In this document: positions 45,350 through 54,037 of the stretch, one piece after another | How the letters are laid out: each line of letters opens with the position of its first letter | Position numbering within the stretch: the stretch's first letter is position 1 | Made by a program: the position numbers and the translations under genes | Origin: Ruminococcus sp. AF46-10NS | Lineage (GTDB): Bacteria; Bacillota; Clostridia; Lachnospirales; Lachnospiraceae | Length of the DNA stretch: 64,000 nt | Direction: 5' to 3' | Assembly (NCBI RefSeq): GCF_003474435.1 | Contig: NZ_QRNF01000012.1 | Coordinates: 1-64,000, forward strand | Notes under the pieces: model-generated | The model's database searches: none | Told to the model about the DNA's origin: nothing | What the model saw: the letters and a program-made list of their open reading frames with translations, nothing else

Positions 45350-45413
45350 TGGCGTATGCAACGAATCCAGATCCCAGCTTTGCTTTACGCTCCGTTTTCC
45401 GTCACATACGCCA
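45350..45413 (-). terminator. Hairpin after the small frameshifted gene
   Basis: TGGCGTATG (45350-45358) and CATACGCCA (45405-45413) are perfect complements around 46 bases. On the minus strand the stem is followed by ATATTTTATTTTC, fitting a terminator for the gene at 45423-45643. Confidence 0.65.
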
Positions 45414-45422
45414 CATTACCCA

Positions 45423-45643
45423 TTATTCAGAAAATGTATATCTTACCATGTATCCTTTTCCGTCACCGGTTACGATCACGACTCCGCCATCGGGATTCTC
45501 AATCTTATCAATGATCGGAAATCTTCCTTTTTCTTTTACAAAAGCTTCCGGCTCTCGATCTTTGCTTCAACGATCTCCTGCTGAGAATGACGATCGCCGC
45601 CACAGGGATTAATGGTTTCAATAATGATCTCATATTCCTTCAT
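45423..45643 (-). pseudogene. Small conserved-looking protein of about 73 residues, frameshifted
   Basis: Two frames join into one plausible protein: MKEYEIIIETINPCGGDRHS, then VEAKIES, and after the break AFVKEKGRFPIIDKIENPDG and VVIVTGDGKGYMVRYTF. The break at about 45545-45553 fits loss of one C (GAGAGCCGGAAG for GAGAGCCCGGAAG). I do not recognise the family. The ATG has an upstream GAAAGAGGTGAAGG. Either a real lesion or a consensus error. Confidence 0.65.
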
Positions 45644-45782
45644 ACCCTTCACCTCTTTCATTTAGTTCAGTTTTCTGGTTCTTATACTTACATTTTATCG
45701 TAAAAATACCGGTTATGCAAAATGCGTTCTGCACAAATTTCCAGAGGATTTATTGGTATTTTTTACTATGTTCAGAATTTTT

Positions 45783-46280
45783 TCATTCTACAAAGTGGAT
45801 CCTGCTCTCATCAAAACGGTCCTGCTGCTTTCTGCTCTCTGCCGGGTATCCCAGGGCAAAAAGAGAAAATACCTCCACATTCTCCGGAAACTTCAGAATA
45901 TCATGGACCAGCGCCATGCGATCCTCAAACGGTGCAATTCCGATCCACACGCCGCCAAGTCCCAGTGCATCCGTTTCCAGCCAGATATTCTCCTGTGCGA
46001 TAGACATATCGATCTGTGCCATATCCTGAACAGGCAGTCCCTCTTTCCGATATACCGGAACGATCACAACCGGAGCCCCTGCCGCACATCCTGAATAGGG
46101 AGTGGCTTTGGAAAGCTCCAGGATCTTCTCCTTATCTGTTACAACATAAAATTCCCATGGCTGCTGATTACATGCGCTTGGCGCCTGCATACCTGCTTTC
46201 AGGATCTGAAGGATCTTTTCCTTCTCTACGGGTTTATCTTCATATTTACGGATACTTACTCTGTGAAAAATATTCTCCAT
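45783..46280 (-). CDS. Nitroreductase-family oxidoreductase
   Basis: A 165-residue short nitroreductase. FMN-binding features are RVSIRKYEDKPVEKEK at the N-terminus, MQAPSACNQQPWEFYVV (near 31), and GLGGVWIGIAP (near 106). Such enzymes reduce nitro compounds, quinones or flavins with NAD(P)H. It is monocistronic. The natural substrate is unknown. Confidence 0.95.
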   Translation of the reverse strand: MENIFHRVSIRKYEDKPVEKEKILQILKAGMQAPSACNQQPWEFYVVTDKEKILELSKATPYSGCAAGAPVVIVPVYRKEGLPVQDMAQIDMSIAQENIWLETDALGLGGVWIGIAPFEDRMALVHDILKFPENVEVFSLFALGYPAESRKQQDRFDESRIHFVE

Positions 46281-46439
46281 GCTATTTTCTCCTCGTCTAT
46301 ATAATCTGCATTACGTTTCCGGTTTAATTTTGTCAGTCGGACTCCGCATCTTTCTCTGACAAATTCCTCCGATTATTTTAACACAGTTTTTTACAGACGG
46401 ACAGACTTCATTTCTGTAAACGTTTATATGACATCATAT

Positions 46440-47471
46440 TCATTCTTTTTCCTGCACATTGATGATAACCTTCATAGTTGTCTCGCGGTTTTCATCAATA
46501 TACTGATAAGCCTTCAGATAATCTTTGAACTTAAATGTCTTTGAGATCAGTGGCTTTAAATGAACCTTTCCGGCATTTACAAGATCAATGGCATCTACAT
46601 AATCATCATGGCGGTACATCATGGTGCTCTTGATATCCAGCTCATGGTCATTGGCAACAGCAAGGTCGACGGTTGCCATATCCGCAAATACTGCTACCAG
46701 TACGATCACGCTGCCCTTTCGCGCATACTGGATGGCCTGTCCCATAGTGATGTTGTTTCCGGCACAGTCGTAGATCACATCTGCCTTATCCGGACCAAAC
46801 GCATCTACCAGTGCCTCTCCGAAATTTTTCTCCTTTGTGTTTACACAGATATCAATGCCGCACTCTTTTGCTTTTGCAAGACGGAGGTCACTGACATCTG
46901 TGATCATAACTTTGGCCGCACCCATTCCCTTGGCTGTCTGTGCAACAAGGTTTCCGATCGGACCTGCACCGATCACTGTGATATTCATTCCCTTTACATC
47001 GCCCATTTGCTTCACTGCATGAACTGCAACTGCCAGCGGTTCGATCATGGCCCCTTCCTCGTAGGACATCTCTTCCGGGATCGGTGTTACCTTGGAAGCA
47101 TCCACTGCAAAAAATTCAGATGCTGTTCCAGTTGTCTGGAAGCCCATAACCTTCAGTTCTTCGCAGAGATTGTATTTGCCATGACGGCACGGATAACAGT
47201 GTCCGCAGTATACCTGAGGCTCGATGGTTACTTTCTGGCCAACTTTAAAACCTGTCACATTCTTTCCAAGTTCTGTGATCTCACCGGAAACCTCATGTCC
47301 CTGTGTCACCGGATATTTGGTAAACGGGTGCTTACCGTGGTATACATGGATATCTGATCCGCAGATACCAATGTTCATGATCTTAACAAGAACCTGGTCA
47401 TCTCCCACTTTCGGAACATCTACCTCTCTGAAAATAATCTCTCCTGGATTTGTCATTACCTGCTGAATCAT
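46440..47471 (-). CDS. Zinc alcohol/polyol dehydrogenase
   Basis: A 343-residue medium-chain dehydrogenase of the sorbitol/threonine dehydrogenase group. Catalytic zinc ligands are Cys in GICGSDIHVYHG (near 36) and His-Glu in QGHEVSG (near 60); structural zinc cysteines are CGHCYPCRHGKYNLC (near 93-107). The nucleotide-binding site is GAGPIGNLVAQ (near 169). It oxidises a polyol or secondary alcohol with NAD+. It is close in type to, but distinct from, the operon dehydrogenase at 21403, which lacks the structural zinc site. SD AGGAGG precedes the ATG. Confidence 0.94.
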   Translation of the reverse strand: MIQQVMTNPGEIIFREVDVPKVGDDQVLVKIMNIGICGSDIHVYHGKHPFTKYPVTQGHEVSGEITELGKNVTGFKVGQKVTIEPQVYCGHCYPCRHGKYNLCEELKVMGFQTTGTASEFFAVDASKVTPIPEEMSYEEGAMIEPLAVAVHAVKQMGDVKGMNITVIGAGPIGNLVAQTAKGMGAAKVMITDVSDLRLAKAKECGIDICVNTKEKNFGEALVDAFGPDKADVIYDCAGNNITMGQAIQYARKGSVIVLVAVFADMATVDLAVANDHELDIKSTMMYRHDDYVDAIDLVNAGKVHLKPLISKTFKFKDYLKAYQYIDENRETTMKVIINVQEKE

Positions 47472-47640
47472 ATCTTATTTCCTCCTCGTCTATTTTTTGT
47501 GATTTATTTCGCTTTTATCTTTTATTAATTATTTTATTAAAGTGACTATATTATCATTCCTGTAAACTCATTTGTCAATAGTGTTTCCTGTGTTTCTACT
47601 TATTGTACAAATTATCGTTTTTATTTTTATGCACATTGTA

Positions 47641-47799
47641 AAGCGGACATTCGCAATCCGCTTCGCTACTTGCTCATGAACGCAGTCGCTTCGCGATCTG
47701 TCAGTGGAAGCTTTCAACTCCCACTGACATAAGCATCCCCCCTCACCCGCCGCTTAATGCTCCGCGCACTTGAAGCGGGGGAATGCTTATCTGCGTTCA
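47641..47799. ncRNA. Multi-hairpin intergenic element, possible structured RNA
   Basis: In the gene-free stretch 47472-47914 a compact structure is visible. One hairpin AAGCGGA/TCCGCTT spans 47641-47663. A closing pair TGAACGCAG (47677-47685) with CTGCGTTCA (47791-47799) encloses GTCAGTGG/CCACTGAC (47700-47728) and a long stem ATAAGCA...TGCTTAT (47729-47790) with inner CCGCTT/AAGCGG. The GC content is well above that of the flanks. There is no T-run, so it is not a simple terminator. It could be a non-coding RNA, a miniature transposable element or an IS200/IS605 end; the strand is not known. Confidence 0.5.
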
Positions 47800-47914
47800 A
47801 GCAAACAATACAGTAAAACAGCGATAGAAAAAGCTCTCAGATCCGACACGACCATTTCTGATACATGACAGATATGCGAGCTCAATTCTCATAAATCCAT
47901 ATAACTCTGTATTC

Positions 47915-49020
47915 TTATATATTCCTGATCAGTTCATAAAAAAAGTGCTTCGCCGCACCGACTGCTGACGCTTCCTTTCTGTAAGTACAGTTCTTCAGAT
48001 ATCGGATATCACAGTCAAAGCCGTTGTATTCCATAACCTTTTCCCCGAGAGGAATCATATGATCGGCAAGATATCCACCAACTTCTCCACCAAGGATGAT
48101 ATCCATATCATAAGCCATTCTGAGATTGGAGATCAGCACAGCCAAATGATCCAGATATTCTGCCCACTTCTTCTCTGCTTCACTGTTTCCGTGGGAAAGT
48201 GCCTCCATAAACTGCTCCAGAGTTTCATACCTTCCAGCTGTCAGTGCACTGGCAGCACAGTAGGCATCTGCACAGCCTTTCTTGCCGCAGTAGCACTTCC
48301 GTCCACCCGGAACCAGGATCATATGGCCGAACTCTCCTGCTTTCCGGTTCTGTCCTGCAAACAATTTCCTGTCAATACAGAAAGCTCCTCCCAGAGTATT
48401 ATTCAGTGAAAGATATATGGCATCCTGATACTGGTTAATGTCCTCTGCCAGCATAGCTGCATTGGCATCATTTTCAAAACAGACAGGGCAGGAAAAAGCC
48501 TGTTCCAGAAAATTCAAGCTGTAATTTTCGATCTGCAAAGCATGAGACTTCACAACAAGATGCTGCTCCTGATTGATGATTCCCGGAATGGATATCCCGA
48601 TTCCCAGCAGTTTGTCCGGTTCATCCATATCCCCGAGAAATTTTTTTGCCAGAGAAGCAAGCTCCACACAGTAGGATATCTCCTGTGAAAATTTCATTCT
48701 CACACGTTCTGTCTTCTCGATCTCAGACCGCATATTCACCAGCGTCATCCCTACATGATTGGCAGTGATACGAATACCCATTGCATAGCGGTAACCGGGA
48801 TTGATCCCGATACTCTTGGCTTTTCTGCTCCTGTAGAAGCATATTCTCCGGTCTCCATAAGCACTCCGCCTGCCATAAGCTCGTTTACATTGGAAAGCAC
48901 AGTAGGCATACTCATATTCAGATTTTTGGAAATCTCCACCTTTGAAGTGTCCGCATTATTCATCACATAGCTGACGATCCTGGATCTTGTATTATTTTTT
49001 TTCTCTGTTTTTGATGCCAT
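47915..49020 (-). pseudogene. ROK-family transcriptional regulator/sugar kinase, frameshifted
   Basis: The N-terminal winged helix (SRIVSYVMNNADTSKVEISK, then MSMPTVLSNVNELM) and the ROK body (GIGISIPGIINQ, EFGHMILVPGG, zinc motif CYCGKKGCADAYC, DIILGGEVGGY) are in two frames. Adding one A to the A-run near 48824 joins them as EKAKSIGINPGYRYAMGIRI, the expected family sequence. The intact protein would have about 368 residues and repress sugar genes until a ligand binds. As written it is broken. Consensus error is plausible here, since the rest looks well conserved. Confidence 0.85.
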
Positions 49021-49105
49021 ATCAAACCTCTTTTATAAACTGTTTTACAAAAGATATGATAGCCTTTCCCTTTGAATTTGTAAAGTATTTTCTGTTGTTG
49101 TTCAG

Positions 49106-52100
49106 CTACATATTCTCCAGAATCTGTTTCACCAGCTGCCGTGATTCCATAGGCTTTGCGATATGACCGTTCATACCTGATCTGCTGCATTCATCCACAC
49201 ATTCCTGTGCAGTCTGGGCAGTCATTGCCAGAATGATGACCTTCTGCGCATCCGGACGGTTCATGGCACGGATAGTCTTTGCCGCCTGAATTCCATCCAT
49301 CACCGGCATCATCACATCCATAAGGATCACAGCGAACTCACCTTTGGCAGATGCCTGGAATTTTTCCACGGCTTCCTTTCCGTTCCATGCTTTCTCAACA
49401 GCTGCTCCATGCTCTGTAAGATAAAATTCTGCAATCTCCATATTGATCTCGTTATCCTCGACCAGGAGAATCTTTTTCCCGGAAAGTGCTTTTCCATCGG
49501 GAAGAATATCTTTTTTCATGATCTGGTTTTTCTCTTTATCGATCAGGAAAGGAAGGCGGAATGTAAAAGTTGTTCCGACACCAAGAGTACTCTCCACTTC
49601 AATAGTTCCCTGCATCTGTTCAATAAGCTTCTTCACAATAGACATTCCAAGACCGGTTCCGCGATACTGTGTCCTTGCACCGTTCTCTTCCTGATTAAAC
49701 GGCATGAACAGCTTATTTTTTACAAATTCTTCACTCATACCGATTCCGGTGTCTGTAATCCTGAATTCATATACAGCATTTATCCCGTCACTGGAGATCT
49801 CTTCGATATAAGTTTCTACTGTACCGCCCGGCTTATTATACTTAACAGAATTGCTCAGAAAATTCAGCATGATCCTCTGAAGCTGAAGAGCATCTCCCAC
49901 AAGCGCAGTATGTTTCACATATCCTCTGCGTCTGCGGTGGATCATTCCTGTTTCCACCATCTGTGCATCGATCAGTAATGCCACTTCATTAGCCAGTGTT
50001 TCCAGATCAAACGGCTCCTGTTTCAGCTTACAGTTGCCTGATTCCAGCTTGCTCATATCCAGCACATCATTGACAAGTGCCAGAAGATGACTGGCAGAAA
50101 GCTCCAGCTTTCGGAGACTGTCATCCATTTTTTCTGCATCATTCCTGTTCTTCTGTATGATATTCAGCATTCCCATAATACCGTTGATCGGTGTACGGAT
50201 ATCATGGCTCATACGGTTCATGAATTCTGTTTTCGCCTTACTTGCAGAATCTGCTTTTTCAAAAGCCTCCTGCAGACGTTCATTCTCCTGCTGTTCCTGT
50301 TCATGAAAAGCCGATGTGTTCTTGAACAGTATAATGCCATGTACAACGATCTGTTCTCTGCCCGTACAACTGTCATAAAGCGTATCCCTTGACATGAGCA
50401 CAGTCTTCTGCAGCCATACAAAGCTTCCATCCTCGCTTTTCTTCCGAAATTCCACTATAATCTGCTTTGCGCCTGTCTCGAAACGTTCCAGAAGTTTCTC
50501 CGCAGAATCCACAATACGGTAATTCTCCAGTGTTTCATCGGTAATCTGACTGCGTTTTTCTTCACAGTATTCATTATAGGAGCACGGAAGCTCCAGCTCA
50601 TCCAGAAATTTCAGTATCCCTTTCTGATAAAAAACCTGCTCCATCCTGTCCTCAGTGAGATTTACCATGTAACCCGCCTCTGCAGTTTCCAGGAGAGCGT
50701 CCGCATAATTGCTATTCTCCACAATAGACTGACGAAGTTGCTCATAATATCGGGTAAGCCTCACCTTCTCACTGACTGCTTTCTCCTCACAATTCTGGAA
50801 ATCTTCAAATCCCAGTGCAAAATGGTGGAGCCGTCCATCCTCTGCGCCATTAATAAAAAGTATGGTCATTTTTCCATATTGTACTTTATCCTGTTTATGG
50901 TACTGATACGGAATCTCGATCTTTCCGGCTGACTCTGTAAGATTCTCATCCAGATAAGATATCTGCAGCTTTTCCCTGAGTGATCTTCTTGTTTCCCCTG
51001 AAGAAAATTCCTCCACGATCTGCTCTACAGCGCCGGAATAGCTGCCGTCCTCTGCAAGGATAAAATCTGCTCCCGCCCGGAGGGTTCTGTATTCATCCAG
51101 TCTGGCATTGCAGTACAGGCATGCGGAAAAATCATAGCCCTGAAATTTCAGGCGGTCACGGATCTCCTGATCAACCTTCTGCCGGTCTGCTGCCTCCTGC
51201 AGCTTCGCCCGGTTCTTGTCAATGTACATATTTTTGTCCGCATAGCGGAAAAGATCTCTCAGCGTACTTCCCTCAAAATCCACCATACTGGCGTATCCGG
51301 CTGCATAGCTGATAGGCATCTCCGGATGTCTTCTGGAATATTCATCTGTATGCTTCCGGATCCCCTGCAGACAATCCCGGATTCCCTGATCATCCAGGCC
51401 TTTCAGCACGGCAATAAACTCATCGCCTCCGTCGCGTCCCACAAAATGTTCTCTCGGGACAGCTTCACGAAGAAGGATGGCAAAAGACCGGATGTACTCA
51501 TCACCTTTCTCATGTCCCAGGTTATTGTTAATGGTTCTGAGATTATTAAGGTCAAAAACGCAGACCGCAATGTTTTGTTGTCCTTCGGCATCTGATGTTT
51601 CCGTACCATCCAGGATCTCTTCACATTTATTCTTGTTTGGAAGTCCCGTTGCTTCATCCAGATAGACTTTCTTCTGAAGAATCCTGTTCTGAGCTGCAAA
51701 ACGGAGAGCCCGGATCAGTTCCCCTGCGATCAGGATGATCAGTCCCACGATATCCACGATAACGATCTTCTCCAGCCGATCCAGCGAGGTGGCTTTTTTC
51801 TGGGAATAGTCTTCTGCCAGGCCGGTAGCCTCGTCACAGATATGGAAAAACTTCTCGCTCATAGATATGATATCTGTATTCTCATATCCCTTCTCACGGA
51901 CAAGATCTATCTCCTGTGTCAGTTTCTGGAAATACTCATTCAGTTCAACCATCTTGTTCTGGAATGCATTGTCATCCAGACGCACAAAATTCAGTTCATC
52001 ACTACCGTTTTGAAGTCCGTTTATATAAGAAGCAATGATACCGCGCATCTTATCCTGCGGCTGTCCTGCATTCTCCAGCTTTACCATTCTCTGAGTTCCG

Positions 52101-52267
52101 CCACGCACAAATCCTGTATAATTGACAATACGTGCAGTTCCCTGGATCTGTCCAACCATGATCATAATACTGAAAAACAGCACAATCAATATCATCGTCA
52201 GCACTATCATACCGAAACGCATGATATATGACAGATTTTTGTTTGAACCTTTCTTTGCGTGTTTCAT
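49106..52267 (-). CDS. Membrane hybrid histidine kinase with a GGDEF domain
   Basis: A 1053-residue signalling protein. Two membrane segments (about 15-38 and 166-188) frame an extracellular sensor region of about 125 residues. A GGDEF domain follows (near 200-365; active-site RDGGDEF), then a PAS-like region, a HisKA dimer domain (MSHDIRTPINGIMGML, near 690), an HATPase domain (DTGIGMSEEFVKNKLF, GTGLGMSIVKKLIEQMQGTI) and a C-terminal receiver (VEDNEINMEIAEFYL, ILMDVMMPVMDG). It can in principle both make cyclic-di-GMP and run a phosphorelay. No partner regulator lies beside it; the PucR gene upstream is separated by 134 bp. Confidence 0.94.
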   Translation of the reverse strand: MKHAKKGSNKNLSYIMRFGMIVLTMILIVLFFSIMIMVGQIQGTARIVNYTGFVRGGTQRMVKLENAGQPQDKMRGIIASYINGLQNGSDELNFVRLDDNAFQNKMVELNEYFQKLTQEIDLVREKGYENTDIISMSEKFFHICDEATGLAEDYSQKKATSLDRLEKIVIVDIVGLIILIAGELIRALRFAAQNRILQKKVYLDEATGLPNKNKCEEILDGTETSDAEGQQNIAVCVFDLNNLRTINNNLGHEKGDEYIRSFAILLREAVPREHFVGRDGGDEFIAVLKGLDDQGIRDCLQGIRKHTDEYSRRHPEMPISYAAGYASMVDFEGSTLRDLFRYADKNMYIDKNRAKLQEAADRQKVDQEIRDRLKFQGYDFSACLYCNARLDEYRTLRAGADFILAEDGSYSGAVEQIVEEFSSGETRRSLREKLQISYLDENLTESAGKIEIPYQYHKQDKVQYGKMTILFINGAEDGRLHHFALGFEDFQNCEEKAVSEKVRLTRYYEQLRQSIVENSNYADALLETAEAGYMVNLTEDRMEQVFYQKGILKFLDELELPCSYNEYCEEKRSQITDETLENYRIVDSAEKLLERFETGAKQIIVEFRKKSEDGSFVWLQKTVLMSRDTLYDSCTGREQIVVHGIILFKNTSAFHEQEQQENERLQEAFEKADSASKAKTEFMNRMSHDIRTPINGIMGMLNIIQKNRNDAEKMDDSLRKLELSASHLLALVNDVLDMSKLESGNCKLKQEPFDLETLANEVALLIDAQMVETGMIHRRRRGYVKHTALVGDALQLQRIMLNFLSNSVKYNKPGGTVETYIEEISSDGINAVYEFRITDTGIGMSEEFVKNKLFMPFNQEENGARTQYRGTGLGMSIVKKLIEQMQGTIEVESTLGVGTTFTFRLPFLIDKEKNQIMKKDILPDGKALSGKKILLVEDNEINMEIAEFYLTEHGAAVEKAWNGKEAVEKFQASAKGEFAVILMDVMMPVMDGIQAAKTIRAMNRPDAQKVIILAMTAQTAQECVDECSRSGMNGHIAKPMESRQLVKQILENM

Positions 52268-52401
52268 TGAAATTTTCGCTCCGTTATATAATTTTCTTCT
52301 TTTTCTGATGTTCCCATTTTAGCTGTAACCCGAACTGTTTTCAACCATTTTGTCTATTTTGTTTTGGATGTTTTTTTAAACATTCATGACTTTCCGCCCG
52401 G

Positions 52402-53889
52402 TCAGTTTCCGGAATTCTCCATTACCAGAAATGATACTGTCAGATATTCTCTTTCATAAGCATTGTCCAGATTAAGGTCAAATATCTCCACTATCCTTTT
52501 CAGGCGGTACACAAGAGTATTTTTGTGCACAAAAAGCCTCTTCGCCGTAAGAACCCTGTCACGCTCGCACTGAAGATATACACGCAGGATATGATAAAAA
52601 TCCGTGGATTTCAGGCTGTCATACTCTCTGAGTCTGTCAAGTGCCGGATGGATGGCAAGTCTTCTTAAAAGAGGATCCCGATACAGGGCGGTCATATCTT
52701 CCAGTGCACAGTTATAGTAATCCTTCACTCCTTTTTCCAGTGCTTTCCTGGCCTGCTTGTACTGAATACTCATGTTCCTGATTCCTGCAAAAGGATAACT
52801 GCAGTGCATTCGGAAGCCCAGTCTTTTCAGCATATCTGAAAAACGTTCCGGGAACTCTGTGCCATATCGATTACCGGATTCTTCAAACCTCCGTTGCTTT
52901 ACCGGAACTCCACAGACAATATTCCCATTCCCGCTCTCCCCATCCTGACAAAATACGATCTCAGGAAAATAACTGCACAGGGCCCACATCTGATATCCGT
53001 AATTCCGGCCACCTGCATCATCTTTTTCCAGGATTGCCACAACACCTGGCTGTGACGGCTCCCAGCCCTGCATCTGATAAAATGTCCGGAAACCGTTCTC
53101 ATCCAGATGTCTTCCCTGAAGAAAATCCCGAAAAAGGCTCTGTACCACCGTTCCCTGCTGTTTCCCTGAATCATGGCCTGCCACAAGGCAGAGAGCCTTC
53201 TTCAAAATCTGTGCCAGATGTTTCTGATACTTTCGGAATTTTTCCTGACTGACGATCGTCAGCTGACCTGTCAGCTGATGTTCACTGTTCTCCTGACTGA
53301 TCATCATAGACCATGGATAGCTGTCTGTATATTCTTCATAAAAAATCTCACAGTCCCATTTCTGAGGAAGCATTTCCATATACTTTCCCTTCTGCATCTG
53401 CACAAGTGAATCTACAGATAATGTACCGATATCCCAGAAATCATCCCAGTTCCGGTTGACACTGCCCTTAGGATACTGTCTGGAAAACGCAGTTACCTGA
53501 AGACTGGTATCAGTAAAAAATACAGGCCCGAAAATATCCCTGCACGCATCTATGATCACCTGCTCCGGATTCTCCTGCTGAAAGGCCGCAAGCATGGTCT
53601 GCTCCCATTTCTGATAATAAACAAAAGCATCCATCACCATATCAAAAACATCCTCAAGTTCTTCTGTCCGAAGGCTGATAACATCCTTCCTGTGCACCAG
53701 CAGAACCTCTTTATCCTGCGAACGCTGAAAAAAATCTCCGGTGCGACCAATATAAAGATAATCCGGATCCGGTGTCTTCTCATAGGAAAAAAGCCGGATT
53801 CCTGCAATGGTAAGTTCATCGGAAACAATGGTGGATACAGGATCATATTTTTGTATCCACTGCTCGATAATATCCATGCTCAGCTTCAT
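52402..53889 (-). CDS. PucR-family transcriptional regulator
   Basis: A 495-residue regulator with the PucR C-terminal helix-turn-helix (YLQCERDRVLTAKRLFVHKN, then TLVYRLKRIVEIF). The N-terminal 350 residues contain a GAF/PAS-like sensing region. It is divergent from the UroD-type methyltransferase pair and probably controls it. The only clear SD (AGGAGG) lies about 30 bases before the ATG, with a stable hairpin between, so translation may depend on folding of the mRNA. Confidence 0.88.
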   Translation of the reverse strand: MKLSMDIIEQWIQKYDPVSTIVSDELTIAGIRLFSYEKTPDPDYLYIGRTGDFFQRSQDKEVLLVHRKDVISLRTEELEDVFDMVMDAFVYYQKWEQTMLAAFQQENPEQVIIDACRDIFGPVFFTDTSLQVTAFSRQYPKGSVNRNWDDFWDIGTLSVDSLVQMQKGKYMEMLPQKWDCEIFYEEYTDSYPWSMMISQENSEHQLTGQLTIVSQEKFRKYQKHLAQILKKALCLVAGHDSGKQQGTVVQSLFRDFLQGRHLDENGFRTFYQMQGWEPSQPGVVAILEKDDAGGRNYGYQMWALCSYFPEIVFCQDGESGNGNIVCGVPVKQRRFEESGNRYGTEFPERFSDMLKRLGFRMHCSYPFAGIRNMSIQYKQARKALEKGVKDYYNCALEDMTALYRDPLLRRLAIHPALDRLREYDSLKSTDFYHILRVYLQCERDRVLTAKRLFVHKNTLVYRLKRIVEIFDLNLDNAYEREYLTVSFLVMENSGN

Positions 53890-53900
53890 ACTCTATATTT

Positions 53901-53916
53901 TCGTCTGTGCAGACGA
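53901..53916 (-). promoter_or_regulatory. Hairpin between SD and start codon of the PucR gene
   Basis: TCGTCTGTGCAGACGA has perfect 7-bp arms around two bases and lies between AGGAGG (minus strand, near 53922) and the ATG at 53889. Folding it would bring the SD to a normal distance; as DNA it is also a palindromic operator candidate. A wider inverted repeat TTCGTAT/ATACGAA lies further upstream (about 53934-53968). Confidence 0.5.
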
Positions 53917-54037
53917 ATTTCCTCCTTTTTTTCTTCGTATCTGTGTTTCCCCTGGATATATACGAAAAATAATTGTCTGATATAATCAAAGTATAGTTGA
54001 AATATACAAAAAAATCAAGAAAGAGGTGTTTATTGTT

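Noticed and set aside
47641..47799. tRNA or rRNA gene in the structured intergenic element
   Set aside because: No cloverleaf arms with T-loop GTTCGAATC-like sequence or anticodon arm fit, and no rRNA-like sequence is present.
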